Of a stretch of 64,000 nt of DNA, positions 33,739-42,507 are shown piece after piece. Each line of letters starts with the position of its first letter. Positions within the stretch are counted from its first letter, which is position 1. The notes below the pieces were generated by a model, which did not search any database, was not told where the DNA came from, and saw only the letters and a list, made by a program, of their open reading frames with translations. This DNA is from Aurantimonas coralicida DSM 14790 (GTDB taxonomy: Bacteria; Pseudomonadota; Alphaproteobacteria; Rhizobiales; Rhizobiaceae). Both the position numbers and the translations under genes were made by a program. Where the stretch lies: positions 1-64,000 of the forward strand of contig NZ_ATXK01000009.1 of assembly GCF_000421645.1 (NCBI RefSeq), given 5' to 3'.

Positions 33739-33775
33739 CCGGCGCCGCCTCGCAGGGAGCGGGCGGCAACCGGTC
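33737..33775. terminator. Bidirectional hairpin between convergent genes
   Basis: GACCGG...GCCGCC at the left pairs with GGCGGC...CCGGTC at the right (33737-33775) with a small internal mismatch. It overlaps the stop of the cytochrome c gene and precedes the end of the convergent DUF305 gene. It lacks a T-run, so termination is likely but not certain. Confidence 0.4.
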
Positions 33776-33803
33776 GGTCAGCGGGCGCGGCGATGCGGCC
33801 TGT

Positions 33804-34664
33804 TCAGGCGGCCCTACATTCGTAGAAACCGCGATAGCCGATGGTCAGGCCCTGATCGAGCGTGAAGACCAGTTCGGCATCGGAGCGCCAGTCGGCCTCT
33901 TCCCCCAGGGGACGGACGGCGACGGACACGCCCGGCGCGCCGTAGACGACGCCGGTCTCCGTCCGGTCCTGCGCTTCCAGCGGCACGAGGACGCCGTTCA
34001 GCTTCATGGCTCCGTCGGCGCCGTCCTGCGCGGCCCAGAAGATGGGATCAGTCTCGCGGCTGCGGTGGAAGACGCAGCGCGGTCCGGCTGCAAGGATCTC
34101 GTCTGCCTCGGCCTTTGGCATCGGGGAGGGGTCGAGCGTCGAGACCAGGGCCTGGCCGAGGGCGTCCTCGATGGTGCCGACCTCGGCCGGCGGGTCCTGA
34201 TAGATGGAATCGACCGTGTTGCCGGCCGACACCTCGGCGATGAGGTAGCGCATCTCGGCGATTTCGCGCCGCTGCGCCTCGATGATCTCGTCCGCCATCT
34301 TCCGCACGCGCGGATCGCGAATCTGTGCCCGCTCGGAGGTCATGATGGCGATGGAATGGTGCGGGATCATCGCCTGCATGTAGCTCGGCCCGGAGACCGT
34401 GACCTGGCTGCGCACGAGCCACAGGGAGAGCGCGAAGACGACGATGGCGCCTGCGAAGATCGCGATGTTCAGCGCCTTGTTGGCATACATTCCCAGCATG
34501 TAGGCCAGCATGATGACGGCCATGGTGGCGCCCATCAGGATCGCCATGTAGGTGCGCGTCTCCGAAAAGAAGACGTGCTCCAGGGCGTAGGTGTTGAGAT
34601 ACATCAGGATGAACATCACCACGGTCGAGGTGAGGATCATCAGTCCAAATCGCACGTAGGACAT
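33804..34664 (-). CDS. DUF305 membrane protein
   Basis: A 286-residue protein with three N-terminal membrane helices (about 5-25, 38-60 and 65-85) and a DUF305 four-helix domain. The signature is QAMIPHHSIAIMTSERAQIRDPRVRKMADEII, with paired histidines and methionines often linked to copper or other metal stress. A C-terminal extension of about 110 residues has no recognised domain. The ATG at 34664 has AGGAGA upstream, and I prefer it to a start at 34739. It converges on the oxidase operon. A role in copper handling for the oxidase is attractive but rests only on proximity. Confidence 0.85.
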   Translation of the reverse strand: MSYVRFGLMILTSTVVMFILMYLNTYALEHVFFSETRTYMAILMGATMAVIMLAYMLGMYANKALNIAIFAGAIVVFALSLWLVRSQVTVSGPSYMQAMIPHHSIAIMTSERAQIRDPRVRKMADEIIEAQRREIAEMRYLIAEVSAGNTVDSIYQDPPAEVGTIEDALGQALVSTLDPSPMPKAEADEILAAGPRCVFHRSRETDPIFWAAQDGADGAMKLNGVLVPLEAQDRTETGVVYGAPGVSVAVRPLGEEADWRSDAELVFTLDQGLTIGYRGFYECRAA

Positions 34665-35086
34665 CGGTCTGGCTTCTCCTTGATCGGCCTGCGGGGTAGG
34701 GGCGGGTGATGCAGCCACCGTTGCGAGCCTCACCAGCAAACGGGAGGCACTTCCCGCCGGGGTTGGCTCGTCGCCCCTCCCACCTGTTGCCTGCAGGGCA
34801 TCGGCCGGACGGCATGCGGAACGCTCGCCGACCGCGCAGCTTTTTGGCCGAACGGGTCGCGGCGCGACGGGTTCCTCACGACTTCGAGAGGCGCCTACTC
34901 ACCCAAGGTCAGGAACAGGCCGTCATGCCGCAGCGCCATGCGGGCGAAGCGCTGCGCTCGCGACCCTATCCCCGCGCTAACGTAAGCCAGCCACATGATC
35001 GACGCCGGTCCCGACGGGTGCGCGCTGTCAAATGTGCAACCGTGGCGTATATCCAAGGGGGAATGACGCAGATTCGATGAGGCTTC
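34665..35086. other. Gene-free divergent region upstream of the CheB/CheR kinase
   Basis: About 420 bases between the DUF305 gene (leftward) and the CheB-CheR kinase (rightward). A 124-codon open frame on the plus strand (34706-35080) is extremely arginine-rich, has no family-like segment and no ribosome site, so I do not call it. The region should hold both promoters; I found no clear boxes. Confidence 0.4.
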
Positions 35087-38000
35087 ATGTCCGACGGGAG
35101 CGCTGGTCCAGGCGCCAATATGCAACGCTTCACGCCGGTCTGCGCCATCGGCGCGTCCGCAGGTGGCGTCTCGGCGCTCCGCAGCTTCTTCCGGCAGATT
35201 CCCGACGATCTCGGACTGGCCTATGTGGTCATCGTCCATCTGGCGCCCGACCATCCGAGCGCCCTGAGCGAGATCCTGGCGGCCTGCACCTCCATGCCGG
35301 TTCACGAGGTCCATGACGGGCCCGCCCTGAAGCCCAACTGCGTCTATGTGATCTCGCCCGATCGCGAACTGGTCATCGAAGGCGATTCGATCGCCGCCCG
35401 TCCCTTTACCGAACCTCGAGGGCATCGCGCGCCGATCGACATGTTCTTCCGCTCCATCGCGGCCGGGCGCGGCGATGGTCTGGCGGTGGTCATGACCGGG
35501 GCCGGCTCGGACGGTGCGATCGGCATTCGCTCGATCAAGGAGGCGGGCGGCGTCGTCTTCGTGCAGGAGCCGGCCGAGGCGGGCTTTCCGTCGATGCCGC
35601 ACAGCGCCATCGCCACCGGCGCGGCGGATTTCGTCGGCCCCATCGCCCGGCTGGTGGAGCGGATCGGCGAGGTCGCGCGCAGCAAGGAGGCGGTTCGCTC
35701 GCTCGACGAGGGCGGCGCGGCCAACGATTTGCGCCGCATCACCACCTTCCTGCGGGCCCGGACCGGACACGACTTCTCCAGCTACAAGCGCGCGACGGTG
35801 ATGCGCCGCGTGCTGCGCCGCATGCAGGTCAACCGCATCACCAGCATCGCCGAATATGCCGACTATCTGAAGAGCACGCCGGAAGAGGCGCAGGACCTGT
35901 TCGGCGACCTCCTGATCTCGGTGACCATGTTCTTCCGGGACAATGACGCCTTCGCGTCGCTCGCGCGCTGCGCCATCGCGCCGATCTTCGACAATCTGGA
36001 GGAAGAGGGCATCCGCGCCTGGGTCGCCGGCTGCGCCACCGGCGAGGAGGCCTACAGCCTGGCCATCCTGATGCTGGAGGAAGCGGAGCGGCGCAAGGTG
36101 CAGGTGCCGATCCAGATCTTCGCCAGCGATCTCGACGAGGGCGCTTTGGCGACGGGCCGGCAGGGCCGCTACCCCCATTCGATCCGTGCCGATGTCAGCG
36201 ACGAGCGCCTCGCCCGCTACTTCCACGACGACGGCACCCATTACCGGGTCAACCAGGAGGTCCGCGACTGCGTCCTGTTCGCGTCGCACAGCGTGCTGCG
36301 CGATCCGCCCTTCCTGCGGCTGGATCTCGTCGCCTGCCGCAACCTGCTGATCTATCTGGAGCGCTCGCTGCAGAAGCAGATCTGCTCGATCTTCCACTAC
36401 GGGCTGCGGGGCAACCGCTATCTGTTCCTCGGCTCGGCCGAGACCGCAGATTCCAGCCCGGACCTGTTCGCCACCGTCGAGCGGGACGCGCGGATCTATC
36501 GCAGCCTGCCCAAGGCACCCGGCATGCAGCCCGAACTGCCGCAACTCGTCGCCGACCATCGCGCCACGGGCTACGCGCAGGCCGCCGAGCCGCATGTGGC
36601 GCGCGACGGACGGGCGGCGACGCCGACCGATACCCACGCTTCGGCACTCGAACGCTTCGCGCCGCCCAGCGTGCTGGTCGATGCCGGCTACAACATCCTG
36701 CACATGTCGCCGACGGCAGGCCGGTTCATCCTGCACTCGTCCGGTCCGTTCACCAGCCGGCTCTCGGCGGTCGTGCGGCCGGAGCTGCGGCTCGATCTGA
36801 AGATGGCGCTCGGCAAGGCGTTCGATCAGAAGCTGCCGACGGTGACCCATCCGGTAGCGGTGGACATGGAAGGGGCGATCCGCAGGATTACCCTGTCGGT
36901 GATCCCCGTGACCCACGGGACGGCCGCTCCCGTGCAGACGCTGGTCCTGTTCAATGACGGGGGGGCCGCCGAGATCGACGAGGGCCCGGATCCCGAAGCC
37001 CTTGCCGAGCCCGGCGAGATGCGCCGCCTCCATGCCGAGCTGAAGGCCGCGCAGGAGGCGCTGGTCGCCAGCCGCCACGAGCACGAGGCCTCGATCCAGG
37101 ATCTGAGGGCGGCGAACGAGGAACTGCAATCCATCAACGAAGAGTACCGGTCCACCTCCGAGGAACTGGAAACCTCCAAGGAGGAGCTGCAGTCGATCAA
37201 CGAGGAACTGCAGACGGTCAATGCCGAGCTGAAGGTCAAGCTGCAGAGCATTTCCTCGGCGCACAGCGACCTGCAGAACCTGACCACGGCGACCGAGATC
37301 GGCACGCTCTTCCTCGACGCCCAGCTGCGCATCAAGATGTTCACGCCGCCCGTCGCGGCATTGTTCAACGTCGCCGAGAGCGATGTCGGCCGGCAGATTA
37401 CCGACTTCACCCATCAGCTCGAGCATGACGGCATCGAGCGGGAGGTGAAGAAGGTCTTGCGCGATCTGGCGCCGCTGGAAAGCGAGGTCTGCAGCCGGAA
37501 CGGACGCTGGTACATGATGCGGGTGCGCCCCTATCGCACCATCGAGGACCGGATCGACGGCACGGTGATGACCTTCGTCGACATCACCGAGCGCCTCGAG
37601 ATGGAGCGCCGGTTGGCCGAGTCGGAACGCCGGCTGCGGGCGCTCGTCCAGGCCAGTGCGCAGGTCATGTACCGGATGAACTCGGACTGGTCGCGCATGC
37701 GCGAGCTGTCCGGCGAGGCGGGCCTTGGCGATGACGACAGCGGCGGCGACAACTGGTTCGCCCGCTTCATCCAGCCCGAAGACCGTCAGCAGGTCGAGGA
37801 GACGGTCACCGCGGCTATCGCCCGTCAGGCCCCTTTCGAGATCGAATACCGGACCCGGCGCGCCGATGGCACCGGCGCCTGGGCGCTGGCGCGGGCCGTC
37901 CCGATCTTCGACGGGTCCGGCGCGCTGACCGAATGGTTCGGCATCGCCAGCGACATTACAGAGAGCAAGGACTTCCAGGAGCGCCAGCGGGTTCTCGTCG

Positions 38001-38632
38001 CCGAATTGCAGCACCGCACCCGCAACCTTCTCGGCGTGGTTCGCTCGCTGGCCGATAAGACCGCCGAAGGGGCAGAGTCCACCCAGTCCTTCCTGGCGAA
38101 ATATCACACCCGTCTCGACGCCCTGTCGCGGGTCAACGGCATGTTGTCGCGACTGGAAAGCGGCCAGCGCGTGACCTTTCTGGAACTCGTCCACGCCGAG
38201 CTGGCCGCCCAGGGCGGCGATCCGGACACGCTGGGCGACCGGGTGGTGCTGGACGGGCCGGCGGATGTCGAGCTGCGCTCCGCGACGCTCCAGACCTTCG
38301 CACTGGCGATCCATGAACTGACCACGAATGCGACCAAATACGGTGCGCTGGTGGGGAACGGCCGGCTGGCCGTATCGTGGCGCCGGCAGACGGACGCGAA
38401 CGGCGTGGAATTCCTGCATCTCGAATGGATCGAAACCGGCGTGGAGATGAGCCTGGAACGCAAGAGCCCGATGTCGGCCGGCGGCTTCGGCCGGGAACTC
38501 ATCGAGAAGGCTCTGCCTTTCCAGCTTGATGCGCGTACGACCTATCGCCTGACCGACGATGGCGTCGAATGCACGATCGATCTCCCGGTCAGGCGGATAT
38601 CGCAAGGCGGTAACGAGAGGAGCGAACCATGA
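35087..38632 (+). CDS. CheB-CheR-PAS-HWE histidine kinase fusion
   Basis: A 1181-residue signalling protein. In order: CheB methylesterase (about 15-200; catalytic Ser in GASAGG, His in VHLAPDH, Asp in GAGSDGA), CheR methyltransferase (about 210-475; SAM loop GCATGEEAYS near 314), a PAS-like region, and a coiled coil (about 665-725) made of repeats such as ELQSINEE and EELETSKEELQS. Two PAS domains and an HWE-type kinase follow (about 970-1175; histidine in AELQHRTRNLLGVV, N-box in HELTTNATKYGAL). It has no membrane helix. Such fusions occur in environmental proteobacteria outside chemotaxis operons and often act in stress or light signalling. Its stop overlaps the receiver gene (ATGA), its obvious target. 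Confidence 0.94.
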   Translation: MSDGSAGPGANMQRFTPVCAIGASAGGVSALRSFFRQIPDDLGLAYVVIVHLAPDHPSALSEILAACTSMPVHEVHDGPALKPNCVYVISPDRELVIEGDSIAARPFTEPRGHRAPIDMFFRSIAAGRGDGLAVVMTGAGSDGAIGIRSIKEAGGVVFVQEPAEAGFPSMPHSAIATGAADFVGPIARLVERIGEVARSKEAVRSLDEGGAANDLRRITTFLRARTGHDFSSYKRATVMRRVLRRMQVNRITSIAEYADYLKSTPEEAQDLFGDLLISVTMFFRDNDAFASLARCAIAPIFDNLEEEGIRAWVAGCATGEEAYSLAILMLEEAERRKVQVPIQIFASDLDEGALATGRQGRYPHSIRADVSDERLARYFHDDGTHYRVNQEVRDCVLFASHSVLRDPPFLRLDLVACRNLLIYLERSLQKQICSIFHYGLRGNRYLFLGSAETADSSPDLFATVERDARIYRSLPKAPGMQPELPQLVADHRATGYAQAAEPHVARDGRAATPTDTHASALERFAPPSVLVDAGYNILHMSPTAGRFILHSSGPFTSRLSAVVRPELRLDLKMALGKAFDQKLPTVTHPVAVDMEGAIRRITLSVIPVTHGTAAPVQTLVLFNDGGAAEIDEGPDPEALAEPGEMRRLHAELKAAQEALVASRHEHEASIQDLRAANEELQSINEEYRSTSEELETSKEELQSINEELQTVNAELKVKLQSISSAHSDLQNLTTATEIGTLFLDAQLRIKMFTPPVAALFNVAESDVGRQITDFTHQLEHDGIEREVKKVLRDLAPLESEVCSRNGRWYMMRVRPYRTIEDRIDGTVMTFVDITERLEMERRLAESERRLRALVQASAQVMYRMNSDWSRMRELSGEAGLGDDDSGGDNWFARFIQPEDRQQVEETVTAAIARQAPFEIEYRTRRADGTGAWALARAVPIFDGSGALTEWFGIASDITESKDFQERQRVLVAELQHRTRNLLGVVRSLADKTAEGAESTQSFLAKYHTRLDALSRVNGMLSRLESGQRVTFLELVHAELAAQGGDPDTLGDRVVLDGPADVELRSATLQTFALAIHELTTNATKYGALVGNGRLAVSWRRQTDANGVEFLHLEWIETGVEMSLERKSPMSAGGFGRELIEKALPFQLDARTTYRLTDDGVECTIDLPVRRISQGGNERSEP

Positions 38633-39024
38633 ATATGGTGGCGAACAGGCAGAGTGATCGCCGGCTCGACCTTTCCGGCAAACGCGTGCTTCTCGTCGAG
38701 GACGAGTACTTCCTCGCCGAAGACATGAGCCGCAGCCTGCGATCGTCCGGCGCCGAGGTGCTGGGGCCCTTTGCCGATGTGAACGGCGCCATGCGTTGCC
38801 TGGAAACCGAGACGGTGGTCAGCGCGGCGATCCTCGACATCAATCTGCGCGGCGAGATGATCTTCCTGCTTGCCGACGCCCTCGGCGCGCGCAACGTCCC
38901 CTATGTCTTCTCGAGCGGCTATGAACGCTGGGCCATTCCGCAATCCTACAGCAAGGTCCCGCTCTACGAGAAGCCGACCGACGCCGCCAGGCTGATGCGC
39001 GAGCTGTTCGGCCAAGGGCGGTAG
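38629..39024 (+). CDS. Single-domain response regulator (receiver only)
   Basis: A 131-residue stand-alone receiver. The acidic pocket is LLVEDEYFLAED, the phospho-aspartate is in AAILDINLRGE, and the conserved lysine is in LYEKPTD. No output domain is present, so it would pass or sink phosphate or act by protein contact. The gene overlaps the kinase stop by four bases and is therefore made with it. The IN-LRGE rather than the usual (M/L)PGMDG after the aspartate is typical of the FATGUY-like or HWE-partner receivers of alphaproteobacteria. Confidence 0.92.
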   Translation: MNMVANRQSDRRLDLSGKRVLLVEDEYFLAEDMSRSLRSSGAEVLGPFADVNGAMRCLETETVVSAAILDINLRGEMIFLLADALGARNVPYVFSSGYERWAIPQSYSKVPLYEKPTDAARLMRELFGQGR

Positions 39025-39236
39025 CCTTTCGGCGCGCAGCGGCGGGCTCCCGCAGGCGGATCGGTCCGCTTGGGTCATGCCTATGGAAACAGTGCTTTAC
39101 AGAAAAAGGTGAGGCCACCATCCAGCGGAGTGATAGGTTATCGGGCTGAGCGGAGTCGATCGCTGCAGCCCCCCTCGCGGGCATGATCTTTCGAGGAGGA
39201 TTCCCTTCGACAGGCGATCGTCCGGACTGGAGTGCA

Positions 39237-39977
39237 ATGCCCCACAAGCTGATCCGCAAGCTCGAGCATTTCACGCGGCTGGCATCGGACGATCGGGACG
39301 CTCTCGAGGCGCTCGCGCAGCATCGGCAGCGCGTCTACCGGGCCCGCGAAACGATCATCAACGAGGGCGACAAGCCGGAGGTCGTCAATCTGTTCCTCGA
39401 CGGATGGGCCTGCCGCTACAAGGATTTGGAGAACGGCAAGCGGCAGATCATGTCGATCTTCGTTCCCGGCGACATCTGCGACCTGAACATCTTCATCCTT
39501 AAATACATGGATCATTCGATCGCGGCGCTGACATCGGTCACGGTCGTGGAGATCTCGCGCGATGCCTTCGAACGCGCCATCGCCCGAAGCCCCCGCGTGA
39601 TGCAGGCGCTGTGGTGGGACACGCTGGTTACGGCGGCGGTCCAGCGGGAATGGACGATGAATGTCGGCCAGCGCGACGCGCGCGAGCGCATCGCCCATCT
39701 GATCTGCGAACTCTACACGCGGCTCGATTGCGTCGGGCTCGTCACCGATGGCGCCTGCCTGTTTCCGCTGACCCAGAGCGAGCTCGGCGAGGCGACCGGC
39801 CTGACACCCGTCAGCGTCAACCGCGTGCTGCAGGATCTGCGCAGGTCCAACCTCATTCATCTGCACGATTCCCGCCTGCGCATTCTCGATCTGCCGGGTC
39901 TGCAGCAGGCCGCCATGTTCAATCCGAACTATCTGCACCTCGGTCAAGAAGGCAGCCATCTGGCGGCAAATACCTAG
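39237..39977 (+). CDS. Crp/Fnr-family transcriptional regulator
   Basis: A 246-residue regulator with a cyclic-nucleotide-binding-like domain (about 10-125; EGDKPEVVNLFLDGWACRYK, SIFVPGDICDL) and a Crp-type helix-turn-helix (about 150-225; PLTQSELGEATGLTPVSVNRVLQDLRRSNLI). Fnr-type cysteines for an iron-sulfur cluster are not seen at the N-terminus, so it is not an Fnr oxygen sensor. I chose the ATG at 39237, preceded by TGGAG and matching the usual family start (MPHKLIRKLEHFTRL); an ATG at 39183 adds 18 unlikely residues. It stands between two HWE kinases. Relatives of this group often accompany such kinases in Rhizobiales. Confidence 0.9.
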   Translation: MPHKLIRKLEHFTRLASDDRDALEALAQHRQRVYRARETIINEGDKPEVVNLFLDGWACRYKDLENGKRQIMSIFVPGDICDLNIFILKYMDHSIAALTSVTVVEISRDAFERAIARSPRVMQALWWDTLVTAAVQREWTMNVGQRDARERIAHLICELYTRLDCVGLVTDGACLFPLTQSELGEATGLTPVSVNRVLQDLRRSNLIHLHDSRLRILDLPGLQQAAMFNPNYLHLGQEGSHLAANT

Positions 39978-40292
39978 CCGTGCGCAGAAAATGCCGACAA
40001 TCGTCTGAACCGAACCAGAGCGGAGGCGGTTGGGTGTCTGGAAAACGCAATGATCGGGCAAGGCTGCCGCGAGGATGCAAAGGCCCGAAGGGCATCTTAC
40101 GCGACAACGCTTTGCTTCTGTTTGCGGGGAGAGTTTCGTGGAGCCGGGAGACAATGTTGAAGACCCGGATAGGCCTTGGCCCGGGACGCGATCCGTCGGG
40201 GATCGAATGATTGGTGTCGCCCGGGCGGGCTCTCTCCTCGTCCTCATGACGGCGGCAAGCGGGGCCGGATCCGCACGCGAAAGGGCGGCCTG
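39978..40292. other. Leader region of the second HWE kinase with a possible short coupled ORF
   Basis: About 315 bases without an established gene. An open frame from 40075 (or from an ATG at 40207, 28 codons) ends with a TGA at 40291-40293 that overlaps the kinase ATG (TGATG). This is the arrangement of translational coupling, but the peptide has no recognisable family. A small inverted repeat GCCC-GAA-GGGC (about 40083-40093) is also present. I see no clear promoter. Confidence 0.35.
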
Positions 40293-41303
40293 ATGGCCGG
40301 GCCGGACCGTTCGCAATCGCGCTCCCGACAGGCGAGGGAGGCCTGGCTGTCGACGATCATTGAGGCGGTTCCGGCGCTCTTGTGGGCCTTTGCCGCGGAT
40401 GGACGATGGTCCTGGGCGAGCCCGCAATGGGTGAGCTACACGGGCCTCGATCCGGCGGAAGACCGCCGGCGCGGCTGGCTCGAGGCGGTTCACCCCGAGG
40501 ACCGCGAGACCGCCCTGGCGGCAAGCGTGCCTGCGGACGAGCCGGGCCGCGCCGCCCATATCCGCATGCTCGAGGCGCGAACCGGCAGCTACCGGTGGTT
40601 CAAGATCATGGGGTCTGCGCTTCCCGTTCCCGATCCGGACAATACCGACGCGCCGGCCTGGCTGGTCACCGCGACCGATGTCGACGATCTGCAGAATCTG
40701 AGGAACGAGCAGCGCCGGCTTCTGGCGGAACTGCAGCACCGCGTGCGCAACAATCTGGCGAACATCCGCTCGATCGTACGGCGCACCGGCGAAACGAGCG
40801 CCAGCGTCACCGATTTCGCGGGCCATCTGGAGGGGCGGCTCGACGCGCTGGGCCGCATCCAGACCTATGTCGCCCGCAGTCCGGCCGGCGACGTCGCGCT
40901 GGTCGAGATCGTTGCCGAGGAAATCCTGGCTGGCGCCCTGCGCGAAGGCGAGAATGTTCACATCGACGGTCCGTCGATCCGTTTGCCGGCGCGCATTGCC
41001 GAACCGCTTGCCCTCGCCATTCACGAACTGACCCAGAACGCCATCAAATACGGGCCGCTGATGACGCCCGACGGATCGGTGCGCGTCACATGGCGGCTGG
41101 ACGATCGGGACGGAACGCGGTGGCTCGACTTCGAATGGGCCGAGACGGGGCTGCGCGATCCGCTGCCCGAAACGATCCGCGACGGTTTCGGCTTCGAGCT
41201 CCTGAAACGCACACTCGGCTACCAGATCGACGCCCACACGACGATCCGGCTTGATCGGCACAAGATGGAATGTGAGATTTCGATACCGCTCGGCAAGGCA
41301 TAG
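40293..41303 (+). CDS. PAS-HWE sensor histidine kinase
   Basis: A 336-residue soluble kinase. An N-terminal PAS_3-type domain (about 15-140; ALLWAFAADGRWSWASPQW, WLEAVHPEDRE) is followed by an HWE histidine kinase core (about 145-330; phospho-histidine in AELQHRVRNNLANIRSI, N-box in IHELTQNAIKYGPL, the G-box in GFGFELL). The C-terminal segment KMECEISIPLGKA is typical of the group. The ATG at 40293 lies in a TGATG overlap with a short upstream open frame; the frame is open to 40176, but the extra 39 residues are not PAS-like. HWE kinases with PAS domains commonly feed the general stress response (PhyR) in alphaproteobacteria; no phyR, nepR or ecfG is in this window. Confidence 0.9.
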   Translation: MAGPDRSQSRSRQAREAWLSTIIEAVPALLWAFAADGRWSWASPQWVSYTGLDPAEDRRRGWLEAVHPEDRETALAASVPADEPGRAAHIRMLEARTGSYRWFKIMGSALPVPDPDNTDAPAWLVTATDVDDLQNLRNEQRRLLAELQHRVRNNLANIRSIVRRTGETSASVTDFAGHLEGRLDALGRIQTYVARSPAGDVALVEIVAEEILAGALREGENVHIDGPSIRLPARIAEPLALAIHELTQNAIKYGPLMTPDGSVRVTWRLDDRDGTRWLDFEWAETGLRDPLPETIRDGFGFELLKRTLGYQIDAHTTIRLDRHKMECEISIPLGKA

Positions 41304-41450
41304 GCGAACGGCCGATCCACGACGCGGCGGGGGACCTTCCGGCCAATCGGCGAGCTTCCATGTTGAGCGGCCGTGGCGGAGCGGCGCCGTGGCTCGGGTG
41401 GGGCACCGGTTTCGCAGATCGCTGACTGCAAGCCACTGGGGGGGGAGGCG

Positions 41451-41873
41451 ATGCGCCGATCGAGCCTGATCCTGAAGAACCTCCGGTTGAGCGTGATGGA
41501 CAATTCATCGGCCTTCGCCTTCTCGACGACCATCACGGGCTCTTTCGCGCTGCTGAACCTCGTCGCCCCCGCTTCGGCGGTGCGAATCTTCGCCGGGGCT
41601 GCCGGCACCGTTCTGGCCTTCATGGTGGCCGAATGGCTGGCTCTCCTGTTCCTGCGCCACCAGCCGGACGATGAATCCACCAGCACCCGGCTGTTCGGCC
41701 GCATGATGAACTTCGTCTCCGTCGGCCTGGCGCTGGGCGTCACCACTCTGATCGGCCACTGGCTGTCGGGAACGACCAGCTGGTTCGTCGCGGGGCTGCT
41801 GTCCAGCCTGGTGTTCATCCTCATCGAAGGGCTGGAACTTGCGGTCGCCGAAGCAAGGGAAGCGGACGAATGA
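41451..41873 (+). CDS. Small hypothetical membrane protein (140 aa)
   Basis: Four probable membrane segments: FSTTITGSFALLNLVAP, GTVLAFMVAEWLALLFL, FVSVGLALGVTTLIGHWL and FVAGLLSSLVFILIEGLELAV. The N-terminus is short and basic (RRSSLILKNLRLSVMD). No known family was recognised. GGGGGGAGG immediately upstream of the ATG at 41451 is a very strong ribosome site; the in-frame ATG at 41373 is rejected for lack of one. It follows the HWE kinase gene by about 150 bases on the same strand. Confidence 0.65.
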   Translation: MRRSSLILKNLRLSVMDNSSAFAFSTTITGSFALLNLVAPASAVRIFAGAAGTVLAFMVAEWLALLFLRHQPDDESTSTRLFGRMMNFVSVGLALGVTTLIGHWLSGTTSWFVAGLLSSLVFILIEGLELAVAEAREADE

Positions 41874-42031
41874 GCGCCTCCGCCTGCATGGCGTGAAGCA
41901 CGCTGTCAGCGAGAGGCTTTCAAACCGGGCGACCGGGCCGAAACAATAAGGTCTGCTTATACCAGTTAAGCGAGCGGCTCGCCGGGACCGGCCAGACTGG
42001 GACGATCGAGGAGATCGAATCGGAGCGGGCG

Positions 42032-42304
42032 ATGCAGATGTCGTTGAGGGAGGCCATCGGCGAAGCGGTGGAACGCGCACACGATGCAGGATCGCTCGTC
42101 TTCGGCGAGATCAAGGCCAGCATCCTGGCCGGATACGCCCTGCAGGACCCGCTCGACGAAACCGCCATCGAGCTCGGCATCATTCAGGAAGCCTCCCGCC
42201 GCAGCCTTCCGCTCCGGTTCGAGAAGGCCCGAAACCCGCTGCGATCCGACGGATTCGATGGAGGCTCCGCGCAGGCGTTCGGCCACCAGGTTCCGGCGTG
42301 CTAG
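42032..42304 (+). CDS. Small hypothetical protein (90 aa)
   Basis: I do not recognise it. The N-terminal two thirds look like a compact helical domain (SLREAIGEAVERAHDAG, GEIKASILAGYALQD, ETAIELGIIQEASRRS); the last 25 residues are less ordered. GGAGCGGG precedes the ATG. It lies between the small membrane protein gene and the convergent tRNA-Ser. Codon use is like the neighbours, so a real gene is somewhat more likely than not. Confidence 0.45.
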   Translation: MQMSLREAIGEAVERAHDAGSLVFGEIKASILAGYALQDPLDETAIELGIIQEASRRSLPLRFEKARNPLRSDGFDGGSAQAFGHQVPAC

Positions 42305-42417
42305 GCGCGAACAGGACGCAGGATGATGGTGCGGAACGCTTTGCGACGCCGCAGTTTCCTGAATATCGAAATTTGTCAGAGGTTTGTCGCCGACGCCGCG
42401 GGCGGGCGGGCGTTTAA

Positions 42418-42507
42418 TGGCGGTGAGAGAGGGATTCGAACCCTCGATACGGTTTCCCGTATACACGCGTTCCAGGCGTGCGCCTTCAACCACTCGGCCA
42501 CCTCACC
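42418..42507 (-). tRNA. tRNA-Ser (anticodon GGA)
   Basis: Read on the minus strand the sequence begins GGTGAGGTGGCCGAGTGG and ends TCTCACCGCCA. The acceptor stem GGTGAGG pairs with TCTCACC (one G-U pair), the discriminator base is G and the CCA end is encoded. The anticodon stem CACGC/GCGTG holds the loop CTGGAAC, giving anticodon GGA for serine codons UCC/UCU. A long variable arm (TATACGGGAAACCGTAT) marks a class II tRNA. The T arm is GAGGGTTCGAATCCCTC. Confidence 0.97.

Noticed and set aside
34706-35080. Open frame of 124 codons upstream of the CheB-CheR kinase
   Set aside because: Extremely arginine-rich, without ribosome site, similarity or structure; probably non-coding.
34895-38605. 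A 1236-codon antisense open frame opposite the CheB-CheR kinase
   Set aside because: Same reason: it mirrors the codon structure of the kinase, has no recognisable motif, and the sense protein has intact CheB, CheR and HWE motifs.
42418-42507. tRNA-Ser as an integration site for a mobile element
   Set aside because: No integrase gene or direct repeat of the tRNA 3' end was seen nearby, and the flanking genes are ordinary housekeeping or hypothetical genes.
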